DNA of 14,714 nucleotides. Source: Candidatus Omnitrophota bacterium (lineage in GTDB: Bacteria > Omnitrophota > Gorgyraeia > Pluralincolimonadales > Pluralincolimonadaceae). This document shows, one piece after another, positions 8,027-14,714 of the stretch (position 1 is its first letter; each line of letters opens with the position of its first letter). The translations under genes and the position numbers were made by a program. The notes under the pieces were generated by a model. The model was given only the letters and a program-made list of their open reading frames with translations, was not told the origin of the DNA and ran no database searches. The stretch covers positions 1 to 14,714 of the forward strand of contig JAQTVK010000007.1 of NCBI GenBank assembly GCA_028706795.1, in the 5' to 3' direction.

Positions 8027-8055
8027 ATTATAAGTTATCTGATACGATTTTGCAA
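8027..8055 (-). promoter_or_regulatory. Sigma70-type promoter in the only real intergenic gap
   Basis: On the minus strand TTGCAA (8055-8050) is followed after exactly 17 bp by TATAAT (8032-8027). The -10 box is a perfect consensus and the -35 box matches four of six. Transcription would begin near 8020-8021, giving a leader of about 20 nt that contains the AAAAGGAG site for the epimerase. The gap is 61 bp long, while nearly all other junctions overlap or are a few bases apart, which fits a new transcription start here. No terminator hairpin is visible before it, so read-through from the upstream genes is likely as well. The box match is seen directly; promoter activity is inferred. Confidence 0.72.
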
Positions 8056-8061
8056 TATGCC

Positions 8062-9240
8062 TTAATCCCTCTTGCAAAGCGCCTCTTCGTAAAGGGCTGT
8101 TATATCCTTCACGAGCCGTTCTTTGGAATATTTTTGGAGGACCTTCCGGCGGCCGTTACTGCCAAATTCGCCCCTCTTTTTATGGTCCTGCGCCAGCCCA
8201 AGGAGGCATTTTGCAAAACCCGCGGCGTCCCCTGAAGCGGCAAGATAGCCGTTTATCCCGTCTTCCACCACATCCTTCACGCCGCCCACGTCAGTCGACA
8301 CGACAGGCCTGCCGGAAGCAAGCGCCTCTATCAGGGCTACGGGAGTGCCTTCGTTAAGCGACGTCAGCGCTACGATATCCAGGTCCGCATACACATCGGC
8401 CATTTCTTTTTTCCAACCGACAAAGACGATCTTTTCCCGGATGCCCAACTTCTCCGCGTATCCCTCGAGCCCGGCCCTCTCTTCCCCGTCTCCTATGATA
8501 GCGCACTTTATATCGGGTATGCCGGCTGCGTCGAATAACTTTTTGCAGGCATCTAAAAACATCCTGTGGTTCTTGACCGGGACGAGCCTCCCTATTATCC
8601 CTATCAGGATACAATCCTTGCCGACATGCAGTTCGCCCCTGAACTTTTCGCTCCTCGATACGATCGAGGAAAGCCTGCCCAGTTCCAGGCCTAAGGGGAT
8701 GACTCTTACCTTTTTATCTTTTGCTATCTTATACTTATTGACTATCTCCTCTTTCTGCGCCTCGCTGACCACGACTATATATTTGGAAAAAATCGCCAAA
8801 AACCTCTCAATGAAAAGAAAGGCGCCGGCAGAAAAACTATCAAAGTAGCTTTCAAATATATGCCCGTGAAAAGTATGTATCCTTAGCGGGACCCCCGCCA
8901 AAATTGCCGCGGCCCTTCCCAACGCCCCTGCCTTAGCCGTGTGCGTATGCACGATGTCCGGCCTCTCCCGCCGCATGATCAAATATATCTTCCATAACGC
9001 CAAAATATCTTTTACCGGGCTGATCTTACGTTCCAACTCCGGGATGATAACCGGCTCTACGCCCTTCTCCTTGGCTAAATAGCCCATGTCTTTTTCGCCC
9101 GCTCCGACCCTGCCGGTGGCCAGGATAGATTCAAAGTCCTTGTTATTTAAGGCCTGCGTCAAGAGGATGGTGTGTATGGCCGGGCCGCCGACATTCAACC
9201 GGGCGATGATCCTGAGTATCTTCAATTTTTTTTGGGCCAT
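8062..9240 (-). CDS. Family 4 glycosyltransferase
   Basis: The 392-residue protein has the complete two-domain GT4 (GT-B) layout. ARLNVGGPAIHTILL near 13-27 carries the glycine loop and His. PDIVHTHTAKAGALGR at 94-109 and HTFHGHIFESYF at 122-133 are typical of the acceptor-side domain. IGRLVPVKNH at 216-225 supplies the Arg and Lys that contact the donor diphosphate. EGTPVALIEALASG at 297-310 is the EX7E motif (Glu297 and Glu305), followed by RPVVSTDVGG. It is a retaining glycosyltransferase acting on a lipid-linked acceptor at the cytoplasmic face; the sugar is unknown. The ATG at 9240 lies inside the end of the preceding membrane-protein gene (19 bp overlap). It lacks a good Shine-Dalgarno site, so translation probably depends on coupling. 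Confidence 0.92.
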   Translation of the reverse strand: MAQKKLKILRIIARLNVGGPAIHTILLTQALNNKDFESILATGRVGAGEKDMGYLAKEKGVEPVIIPELERKISPVKDILALWKIYLIMRRERPDIVHTHTAKAGALGRAAAILAGVPLRIHTFHGHIFESYFDSFSAGAFLFIERFLAIFSKYIVVVSEAQKEEIVNKYKIAKDKKVRVIPLGLELGRLSSIVSRSEKFRGELHVGKDCILIGIIGRLVPVKNHRMFLDACKKLFDAAGIPDIKCAIIGDGEERAGLEGYAEKLGIREKIVFVGWKKEMADVYADLDIVALTSLNEGTPVALIEALASGRPVVSTDVGGVKDVVEDGINGYLAASGDAAGFAKCLLGLAQDHKKRGEFGSNGRRKVLQKYSKERLVKDITALYEEALCKRD

Positions 9241-9587
9241 TTAAGGATTTTACTTAAAATGAAACTGCTTTTCTTGATCTCCTGCCAGGTGGTTCCGCTG
9301 AAAAATCCGCCCAGGCTTAAGAGCAGGACCGTGCCCTTTATCACGATATCAAGGAAGCCCATTTCCCTGCGGAGCGCAAGATCCAGGATAATATTCGCCG
9401 CAATCGCCGTAAATACGAGAATGGATGCCGATTTGACCGCATTATCCAAGAAACTACGTTTAACGCTTGATAATAATACCGTTGTCATGCTGTTTTTTGT
9501 CAAATTATCCGCAATTGATCGTGCTCTCTTATAGACCGCGGACATATACGCCACAGTCTTGCTTTCTTCGAGCATCTTCGGGTTCAT
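9222..9587 (-). CDS. Small two-helix membrane protein of unknown function
   Basis: I do not recognise a family for this 121-residue protein. It has a polar, basic N-terminal segment of about 50 residues (with SAVYKRARSIADNL and SSVKRSFLDNAV). Two hydrophobic helices follow at about 51-69 and 78-101, then a basic tail ending WPKKN. It is real by context: the ATG at 9587 overlaps the TGA of the DUF4330-type gene by 4 bp, and AAAGG ends 7 nt before the start. Its 3' end overlaps the GT4 gene by 19 bp. Always being translated between an envelope membrane protein and a glycosyltransferase suggests a membrane accessory role, but that is inference. Confidence 0.75.
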   Translation of the reverse strand: MNPKMLEESKTVAYMSAVYKRARSIADNLTKNSMTTVLLSSVKRSFLDNAVKSASILVFTAIAANIILDLALRREMGFLDIVIKGTVLLLSLGGFFSGTTWQEIKKSSFILSKILKWPKKN

Positions 9588-10114
9588 CTATTTTCCTTTT
9601 TCGCCGCTGAACTTGTACGGTCAAAACCTATTATCACACCCTGGATATTATAACTATCCGTACTTAATACGACACCATTACCTATCTTCACCGCGTAATT
9701 GTTAAAGTATAAAATTCCTCTCTCTTCGGTGCAATTTATCTCAAATAAGCACACCACATCCCTGCCGCTCGGGTTCGGGACCAGGGAATAGTCGTTGTTC
9801 CTCAGGTTAAACTGGTTTATAGTGATGACCTCGGAAGGCGTGTCGCTGACAATTTTCTTCAGGATCCCTATCGTATTGCCGTAGTTATCCTTTACTACGT
9901 CGCCCTCGCGGAAAGCGCCCGCCAATTCGGGCATGATGCTGGCGCATTTGATCTTCACCAGGACCTTCGTCGTATCCCTCATATCCAATTTACGCGTCAA
10001 CGCCTTATTCCCTATATAAAAGACCGGCGCAAGGCCCAGCAAAAACAGGATCACCAAAAAATCGAAAAGGTTGATCTTGCCGAACACCTTCCCTTTATCA
10101 TCGATGAACTTCAT
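9584..10114 (-). CDS. Membrane-anchored DUF4330-type protein
   Basis: The 176-residue protein opens MKFIDDKGKVFGKINLFDFL, the pattern I associate with DUF4330 proteins. A single membrane helix follows at about 16-35 (FLVILFLLGLAPVFYIG). The rest is a soluble, mostly beta domain, probably extracytoplasmic. It includes KVLVKIKC, a segment EGDVVKDNYGNTIG near 104-117 and a run ending VIIGFDRTSS. The function of the family is not established. Here it has the strongest ribosome binding site in the window and starts a tightly coupled trio with the small membrane protein and the GT4, which suggests it is made in quantity and acts with that group. Family naming is by recognition of the N-terminus only. 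Confidence 0.72.
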   Translation of the reverse strand: MKFIDDKGKVFGKINLFDFLVILFLLGLAPVFYIGNKALTRKLDMRDTTKVLVKIKCASIMPELAGAFREGDVVKDNYGNTIGILKKIVSDTPSEVITINQFNLRNNDYSLVPNPSGRDVVCLFEINCTEERGILYFNNYAVKIGNGVVLSTDSYNIQGVIIGFDRTSSAAKKENR

Positions 10115-10120
10115 CTTCCC

Positions 10121-10129
10121 ACCTCCTTT
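10121..10129 (-). promoter_or_regulatory. Near-perfect Shine-Dalgarno site before the DUF4330-type gene
   Basis: AAAGGAGGT on the minus strand lies 6 nt before the ATG at 10114. It is the longest anti-16S match seen at any start in the window. It sits in a 28-bp gap after the GT4-DUF218 fusion gene and predicts efficient independent initiation here rather than simple coupling. Confidence 0.8.
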
Positions 10130-10142
10130 GTTTAGCGGCTTG

Positions 10143-12011
10143 TTAAATGTAGCCCTTCCACCAATAATACGCTATCGCAGAATATTCGCGCAAGATGCCT
10201 TCGATCTGCCTGAGGTCGATCTGCTTCCAATTCCCCCCGGAATAATAATTGGCCGTCTTATGGCTGTAAAACGAACTCTGCGGTATGGGGGTATATGCTA
10301 CTTCTATCTTTTCACCGGTCTTTTTAAATACCATGGAAACACGGCGCATGTGGTACGGGGAGCTGACCAGCAGGATCGAATCCCATTTCTTGTCCTGTAA
10401 TATCTTCTCCGAGAATTTTACGTTCTCATAAGTGTTCCTTGCCCTATCTTCCAGCATGATCGCTTCCGCGGGCACTCCCAAAGAGACTGCAAGGGCTTTC
10501 ATGACCAAAGGCTCTTTGAATATATACATATATCCCGATGAAAAGACGATGTTCTTGGCGAATCCCGCCTTATAAAGCTCGACCGCATATTCGACCCTCT
10601 CCAGATAACCCTGTCCAGCCTCCCCGGATTCGCCTACGCCTCCGGCGAATACCACTATCGCGTCCGCCTTACGCGGCGTGTCGGTTATTTTAAGCGGCTC
10701 TGCCATAAACCAGACTACCGGTGTGTAGAAAATAAAAAGATATGCCGCCAAAACAACCAGGGCCGCTTTTACGATCCTTCCGGATGTCTTATACAGGGCG
10801 AGGAAATTTTTGTGCCAATCGTACGGGGATCTTGATTTCTTCTCGATGGTTTCTTCTATCAGGCCGCTCATGCGCTCTATCCTTGCGGCCCAGCTGTTCT
10901 TCCTGGCCGATAAAATGCGCTTGTCCGCGAGGGCGCTGTCCTTCTCCCCGACCGACAGGGATACCTGCTCCGCAAATTCGCTCTTATCTTTCCCGATAGA
11001 GACAATACCGCCGTTTTCGCGGTTAAAGTTCAATATTTCCGGCAGGTCCGTTGACACGACCGGTTTCCCGAGCGCGTGATACTCGTTGAGTTTCGTAGGA
11101 TAGACGGTCGCGGTATATTCCGTATTAAGATAAGGGATTATGCAGACGTCAAATCCATTTATGTAGTACGGTAATTCCGAAAAATCCTTCTTACCCAATA
11201 AATGTATGTTCTTTAAACCGCCGATCTCGCGGATGTCTGCCTGGACAGGACCCACCAGCACCAAAGACCATTCGGGGTGCGCCTCTGCGATGTATCTCAG
11301 CAAGCCAAAATCGATATGCTTATGCACCCCGCCGACATATCCTACGATGGTCCCGCTGATCTTCTTCAGGTCGGAAGGCACCGTATCCGCGGAAGGCCTG
11401 AAATTTTCGAATGCCTCGATCTTTACTCCGGGAGGGAATATGCTGACATTTTCGTTCAGCGGCCGGCACTTTTCTTCGAGGACCCTGCCTTGCGCGAATA
11501 CCACGTCGCTCTTCCTTATCAGCTCATCTTCGGCCTTCTTTACTGCCTTGGAACTTCCGGCCAATTCGAAAAAGTCAGCTACGCAGTAATAGACCAGGAT
11601 TTTCTTCCCGACATTGTTGATGATATCCAGGGCGGTCCCGGTAGGCAGGTATGTCCATATGATAGGGTTTGAAAAACCCATCACTTTCATCCACCTGTTG
11701 ATGACGGCAAGCAATATACGCTTATTTATTTGCCTGGCTATACGCGAATAAGGGAACGGCAGGACTATCGGGGAATAAACATAAAGGCCCTCCGCCACTT
11801 TCCTTATCCCCTTGATTCCCTTGAAATAATCCCCGAACCGCTTCTTGAGCCTGTATATGTCTTTTATCCCCGGCGACCGCACGCCGGTATTTTCGATAAA
11901 TAGTACCTTGTTCCCGTTATTGGCAAAGGTCGACATTATCTCCTGGTGCCCCTGCCAGATAAAATCCCAATCTATCGAAGATATGCAGATTATATTTTCG
12001 CCTTTAAGCAT
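10143..12011 (-). CDS. Fusion: family 4 glycosyltransferase plus membrane segment plus DUF218 domain
   Basis: This is one uninterrupted 622-residue frame. Residues 1 to about 385 are a GT-B glycosyltransferase: IVGYVGGVHKHIDFGLL at 222-238, LVLVGP at 250-255, GFDVCIIPY at 286-294 and PTKLNEYHALGKPVVSTDLPE at 305-325. A hydrophobic helix follows at about 414-436. Residues 449 to about 600 match DUF218 (YdcF/SanA/ElyC): ADAIVVFAGG at 449-458, RVEYAVELYKAG at 472-483, SSGY at 491-494, EDRARNTYENV at 521-531 and LLVSSPYHMRRV at 547-558. The GT should be cytoplasmic and DUF218, as in SanA and ElyC, periplasmic, so the protein would span the membrane. ElyC homologues affect polyprenyl-carrier and glycan metabolism; the biochemical activity is unsettled. 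It begins 11 bp after the GT2 stop, with AGGATGG upstream. Confidence 0.9.
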   Translation of the reverse strand: MLKGENIICISSIDWDFIWQGHQEIMSTFANNGNKVLFIENTGVRSPGIKDIYRLKKRFGDYFKGIKGIRKVAEGLYVYSPIVLPFPYSRIARQINKRILLAVINRWMKVMGFSNPIIWTYLPTGTALDIINNVGKKILVYYCVADFFELAGSSKAVKKAEDELIRKSDVVFAQGRVLEEKCRPLNENVSIFPPGVKIEAFENFRPSADTVPSDLKKISGTIVGYVGGVHKHIDFGLLRYIAEAHPEWSLVLVGPVQADIREIGGLKNIHLLGKKDFSELPYYINGFDVCIIPYLNTEYTATVYPTKLNEYHALGKPVVSTDLPEILNFNRENGGIVSIGKDKSEFAEQVSLSVGEKDSALADKRILSARKNSWAARIERMSGLIEETIEKKSRSPYDWHKNFLALYKTSGRIVKAALVVLAAYLFIFYTPVVWFMAEPLKITDTPRKADAIVVFAGGVGESGEAGQGYLERVEYAVELYKAGFAKNIVFSSGYMYIFKEPLVMKALAVSLGVPAEAIMLEDRARNTYENVKFSEKILQDKKWDSILLVSSPYHMRRVSMVFKKTGEKIEVAYTPIPQSSFYSHKTANYYSGGNWKQIDLRQIEGILREYSAIAYYWWKGYI

Positions 12012-12022
12012 TATAGGCCATC

Positions 12023-12934
12023 CTATCTGTAAATTATCCTTATCCTTAACAATGAGGCGACCAACCCTACGAGCGCCTTATAGTCAAAAGGATTCTCTCC
12101 CAGCGCCGCAAGGTACCATTTCTCGCTCTCTTTAAACTGCCTGTTATGCTGATACATCCTTCCTGCGCCGCACATCACCGAGGCCCTGCGCCTTCTTATC
12201 ATTTCCTGCGTTTTCCTGTCCTTGCCGCCTATCTCCCTGAAATGCTCGTCGAGGAGGCGCAGCATATTTACCGGGTTTCCCCCGCCGCTGGCAAAAAAAG
12301 CGCCTTTTTCCGTAACACGGTAACACCCCAGCACTTCCGGCAGGAAATAGAACCGGTATCTTCTTGAAAGCCTCAGCCAGTATTCATAATCTTCGATGGC
12401 AAATAACCGTTTATCCTCGGAAAATTTGAAACCGCCCTCGAAGAATATCTCCCGCCGCAAGGTGACTGCCGATACGGGCAGGCATTTGCCTTCGAACAGC
12501 AACCTCCTGTACATGTCGTCCCCGTAGGGCTTATAAGAAGTGTGCCTTAAGACCCTGCCGTCGTGGACTATTGCTTCGTTATGCCAGATAAGCCCGGCAT
12601 CCGGCATATCATCCAATACCTCTTTTGACCTCTGTAATTTTTCATTATACCAGTAATCATCGCCGTCGAGTAAGGAGATATACCTGCCGGTCGAAAGGCT
12701 CATTCCTTTATTCCTGGCGCACGCAGGCAGGCCGCTGTTCGCCTGGTAGTGGTACCGTATCCTTTTGTCCGGAAATGAGGAGACGACTTCCCGTGTATTA
12801 TCGGTAGAGCCGTCGTCCACGATTATCAACTCAAAATCGCCGTATTCCTGGCTTAATACCGACCTTACCGTATCGCCGATAAATTTCCCTTTGTTATAAG
12901 CCGTGATCACGACGCTTATTCCCGGATTCTTCAT
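12023..12934 (-). CDS. Family 2 glycosyltransferase with helical C-terminus
   Basis: The 303-residue protein is a GT-A family 2 enzyme. ISVVITAYNKGKFIGDTVRS at 6-25, ELIIVDDGSTDNT at 35-47 and ISLLDGDDYW at 86-95, with the metal-binding DxD, are textbook motifs. IEDYEYWLRLSRRYRFYFLPEV near 180-201 holds the acidic catalytic site. Residues about 240-303 form a basic helical tail in which MYQHNRQFKESEKWYLAAL resembles a single TPR unit. It would add one sugar to a lipid-linked or surface glycan in the cytoplasm. The ATG at 12934 shares one base with the TAA of the preceding gene (TAATG), so translation is probably coupled. Donor and acceptor are unknown. Confidence 0.92.
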   Translation of the reverse strand: MKNPGISVVITAYNKGKFIGDTVRSVLSQEYGDFELIIVDDGSTDNTREVVSSFPDKRIRYHYQANSGLPACARNKGMSLSTGRYISLLDGDDYWYNEKLQRSKEVLDDMPDAGLIWHNEAIVHDGRVLRHTSYKPYGDDMYRRLLFEGKCLPVSAVTLRREIFFEGGFKFSEDKRLFAIEDYEYWLRLSRRYRFYFLPEVLGCYRVTEKGAFFASGGGNPVNMLRLLDEHFREIGGKDRKTQEMIRRRRASVMCGAGRMYQHNRQFKESEKWYLAALGENPFDYKALVGLVASLLRIRIIYR

Positions 12935-13653
12935 TATCTCGTTTCTGTCTCGGCCGGCTTATTTATGGAATAGATAAACCTTCTGGCCGGAGATTGTATC
13001 GCCCCCCTGCTCAGCCACCACCTCTTAAAGTTTATCGAATCCAATTTTTTGAAATACCTGCCGTAATAACCCGGGATTTCTTTTTTTTCGATACCGACGG
13101 CTTCCCAGTCCCCGAGGGACAGGTCGTTGACAGTGGCTGCTTCGCCGTTTTTGTTGATAAAATAGACCCCATTATAAACGTCAAAGGCGGCCCATCCCCT
13201 CCCCAATTTTACAAATGACAACGGTTTTCTTTCGTTTCCTTTTTCGGGATACGCACTATAATAGAAAGCGTTCAGGTTTGTGTAATTACAGAGCGTGGTA
13301 AAAACGTCCTGGAATTGGTCGTCGGTCCCGTATCCTCTTACGATGATATGCCAGACATGGTCGTCTATCACGGGCAATTCCTTAGGGTTATCCTTTATGT
13401 TTTTACGTGTCCATTCAAATATTTTCATCGCCTTATCTTCGTCGTTTTTGGCGCCTGCGACTATTTTCCTCACGAGCACCCCATAATTGTAATGCCTGTC
13501 GAAGAAATCGAGCAATTTAAGATATAAAGGCAGTTTGATAACGCGCACTTTATAATCCACTCCCTGCAAGGTCGTGACCTCTAAATTAAGGAGTAACACC
13601 ATTATAGCCAAAATGGCCGCGCAGCCCAGCAGCCAAAATTTATGTTTTTTCAT
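12934..13653 (-). CDS. Membrane-anchored transglutaminase-like protein, apparently inactive
   Basis: This 239-residue protein starts MKKHKFWLLG and has one N-terminal signal anchor (about 6-24), placing the rest outside the membrane. Residues about 70-165 look like a transglutaminase-like core: KAMKIFEWTRKNI at 74-86, RGYGTDDQFQDVFTTLC at 106-122, then GRGWAAFDVYNG at 151-162. In active members the segment GxGxC...D carries the nucleophilic Cys and a later His-x-W supplies the base. Here the Cys position is Asp111 and the His region reads PLSFVKL; only Asp158 of the triad remains. A structural or binding role is therefore more likely than catalysis. The ATG at 13653 overlaps the asparagine-synthetase TGA as ATGA. 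An upstream in-frame ATG at 13707 would put 18 residues before the anchor and overlap by 58 bp, so it is less likely. Family assignment is moderate. Confidence 0.65.
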   Translation of the reverse strand: MKKHKFWLLGCAAILAIMVLLLNLEVTTLQGVDYKVRVIKLPLYLKLLDFFDRHYNYGVLVRKIVAGAKNDEDKAMKIFEWTRKNIKDNPKELPVIDDHVWHIIVRGYGTDDQFQDVFTTLCNYTNLNAFYYSAYPEKGNERKPLSFVKLGRGWAAFDVYNGVYFINKNGEAATVNDLSLGDWEAVGIEKKEIPGYYGRYFKKLDSINFKRWWLSRGAIQSPARRFIYSINKPAETETR

Positions 13654-14714
13654 GCCGCGGTATCCATGAATTTTTCGTGCCATAATTCGAGCATTAAAAT
13701 CGCCCATAACTGGAGGGCGTAATCCTTTTTCCCCGAGATATGGTCTTCGACGATCCTCTTGACAGCGGCGGGATTAAAATACCCCCTTTTAAGGGAGCGG
13801 CCGGAAAGGACCGTGTCTCTCAGGTAATCCCTGAGTTCCCCCCTGAACCATTGTCCGACCGGCATGCCGAAACCCATCTTCCTCCTTTGGATGTTCTCCT
13901 CCGGGAGCAGCCCTTTGACGGCTTTTCGCAGGATGTATTTCTTCGTGGCGCCCTTTATCTTATAATCCGATGGGAGCCTGGCGGCGAATTCCATCAGTTT
14001 ATGGTCAAGGAACGGCGACCTCGCCTCAAGGGAATTGGCCATACTGGCTATATCGACTTTTACCAACAGGTCATCCGGCAGGTAAGTCGAGATATCGGCC
14101 GAAAGAAGGCGGCCCAGCAGGTCCGGCTTGCCGGAAGAATTCAAGTATGGCTCCAGAATGGCCAAAGGACCCCCCTGGCCGGCCTCTTTTAAAAATTCTG
14201 CCGAATACAGCTCATCGGGCCGGACTTCTCCCAGGATCCCGGCCCACCTTAAGTACCTCTGCCCGGTCGGGAGCCCGGCACTGCCAAAAAATCTTTTTAA
14301 CCTCCGGAGCGTATCTTTATAGTTAAGAGAATCCGGCAGGATACCGGCTAAGCCGGATATCATCTTCCTTATATATACGGGTAATTTCTGCAGGTTTTCC
14401 GAGATCAGCATAGCCTGATATCTTTCATAGCCTCCGAAAGATTCGTCGCCGCCGTCGCCGTTCAAGGCTACGGTCACGAACCGTTTCGTCTCCCGCGAGA
14501 CATAATAAGTAGGTATGCAGGAGGAGTCCGCATACGGCTCGCCGTACCTCTCCACCAGCAAAGGAAGGACCTCAAGCGCATTCGGTTTCACGATGAACTC
14601 ATGGTGTTCCGTCGCGAATTTTTCCGCGATCATCCTGGCGTATTTAAGCTCGCTGTAATCGGACTCCTCAAAACCTATGGAGAAGGTCTTGATTCTCGAG
14701 CCGGATACCTGGCT
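13650..14714 (-). CDS. asnB: Asparagine synthetase-like amidotransferase, 5' end cut by window edge
   Basis: The frame is open for 354 residues to the right edge, and reading continues upstream of the first Met (14633) with IKTFSIGFEESDYSELKYAR, a conserved synthetase-domain stretch. The visible part is therefore the C-terminal synthetase domain of an AsnB-type enzyme. Hallmarks are ATEHHEFIV, VALNGDGGDESFGGYERYQ, VKVDIASMANSLEARSPFLDH and KKYILRKAVKGLLP, followed by RRKMGFGMPVGQWF. The N-terminal glutaminase domain with its catalytic Cys and the ATP-binding SGGxDS motif lie outside the window. AsnB makes asparagine from aspartate, glutamine and ATP. Homologues inside polysaccharide loci often amidate a carboxylate on sugars or other glycan parts instead. 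Its position at the head of the glycosyltransferase run favours that second role, which remains inference. Confidence 0.93.
   Translation of the reverse strand, partial: SQVSGSRIKTFSIGFEESDYSELKYARMIAEKFATEHHEFIVKPNALEVLPLLVERYGEPYADSSCIPTYYVSRETKRFVTVALNGDGGDESFGGYERYQAMLISENLQKLPVYIRKMISGLAGILPDSLNYKDTLRRLKRFFGSAGLPTGQRYLRWAGILGEVRPDELYSAEFLKEAGQGGPLAILEPYLNSSGKPDLLGRLLSADISTYLPDDLLVKVDIASMANSLEARSPFLDHKLMEFAARLPSDYKIKGATKKYILRKAVKGLLPEENIQRRKMGFGMPVGQWFRGELRDYLRDTVLSGRSLKRGYFNPAAVKRIVEDHISGKKDYALQLWAILMLELWHEKFMDTAA

Noticed and set aside
8041..8110. Rho-independent terminator at the end of the GT4 gene before the promoter
   Set aside because: I found no GC-rich hairpin followed by a T run on the minus strand in this stretch.
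8345..8848. 167-codon open frame on the plus strand
   Set aside because: It is antisense to the conserved donor-binding half of the GT4 gene. The product is Ser/Pro-rich and low in information, as expected of a shadow frame.
13651..13707. Alternative upstream ATG (13707) for the transglutaminase-like gene
   Set aside because: It would add 18 polar residues before the signal anchor and overlap asnB by 58 bp. The ATG at 13653 gives the ATGA overlap used elsewhere in the locus.

Overview
This 14.7 kb window is one nearly gap-free run of 14 genes, all on the minus strand, so it is read from the right edge to the left. Every gene that can be assigned points to building a surface polysaccharide or lipid-linked glycan in a diderm (Gram-negative type) bacterium. 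There are two family-2 and two family-4 glycosyltransferase (GT) units, a CgeB-like GT, two tandem heptosyltransferase-type GT9 enzymes, a polyprenyl-phosphate sugar-1-phosphate transferase, a nucleotide-sugar epimerase, a Wzy/WaaL-type ligase or polymerase, and an asparagine-synthetase-like amidotransferase. There are no RNA genes, mobile elements, CRISPR arrays or long repeats. The longest non-coding stretch is 61 bp, so no region over 300 bases lacks a gene. The paired GT9 genes, a probable DUF4330 protein, frequent ATA and AGG codons, and the domain fusions suggest an uncultured diderm such as Candidatus Omnitrophota. That lineage is an inference from pattern, not demonstrated here.

Upstream block (14714 down to 8062): an asparagine synthetase cut by the right edge; a small membrane-anchored, transglutaminase-like protein that appears to have lost its catalytic residues; a GT2; a GT4 fused through a membrane segment to a DUF218 (SanA/ElyC/YdcF) domain; a probable DUF4330 membrane protein with a near-perfect ribosome binding site; a two-helix membrane protein of unknown function; and a GT4. 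Most of these genes overlap or nearly touch, as expected in one operon.

Downstream block (8061 down to 1): a strong sigma70-like promoter (TTGCAA, 17 bp, TATAAT) lies in the only real intergenic gap. It precedes an NAD-dependent epimerase (GTG start), a WecA/MraY-type transferase fused to the N-terminal half of a CapD/WbpM-type protein (GTG start), an O-antigen ligase-family protein, a GT9 (TTG start), a second GT9, a CgeB-like GT, and a GT2 that runs off the left edge. This last gene is open at its C-terminus.

As a pathway, the fusion enzyme would load the first sugar phosphate on undecaprenyl phosphate at the cytoplasmic face. The epimerase would supply a modified nucleotide sugar, and the GTs would extend the chain. 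The Wzy_C protein would polymerise or ligate it on the outer face, and the asparagine-synthetase homologue would amidate an acidic sugar or other carboxylate. The DUF218, DUF4330 and transglutaminase-like proteins look like envelope accessory factors. No flippase, chain-length regulator or export channel is visible. The most unusual items are the two multidomain fusions (transferase plus CapD N-half without its catalytic half; GT4 plus DUF218) and the apparently inactive transglutaminase-like protein.
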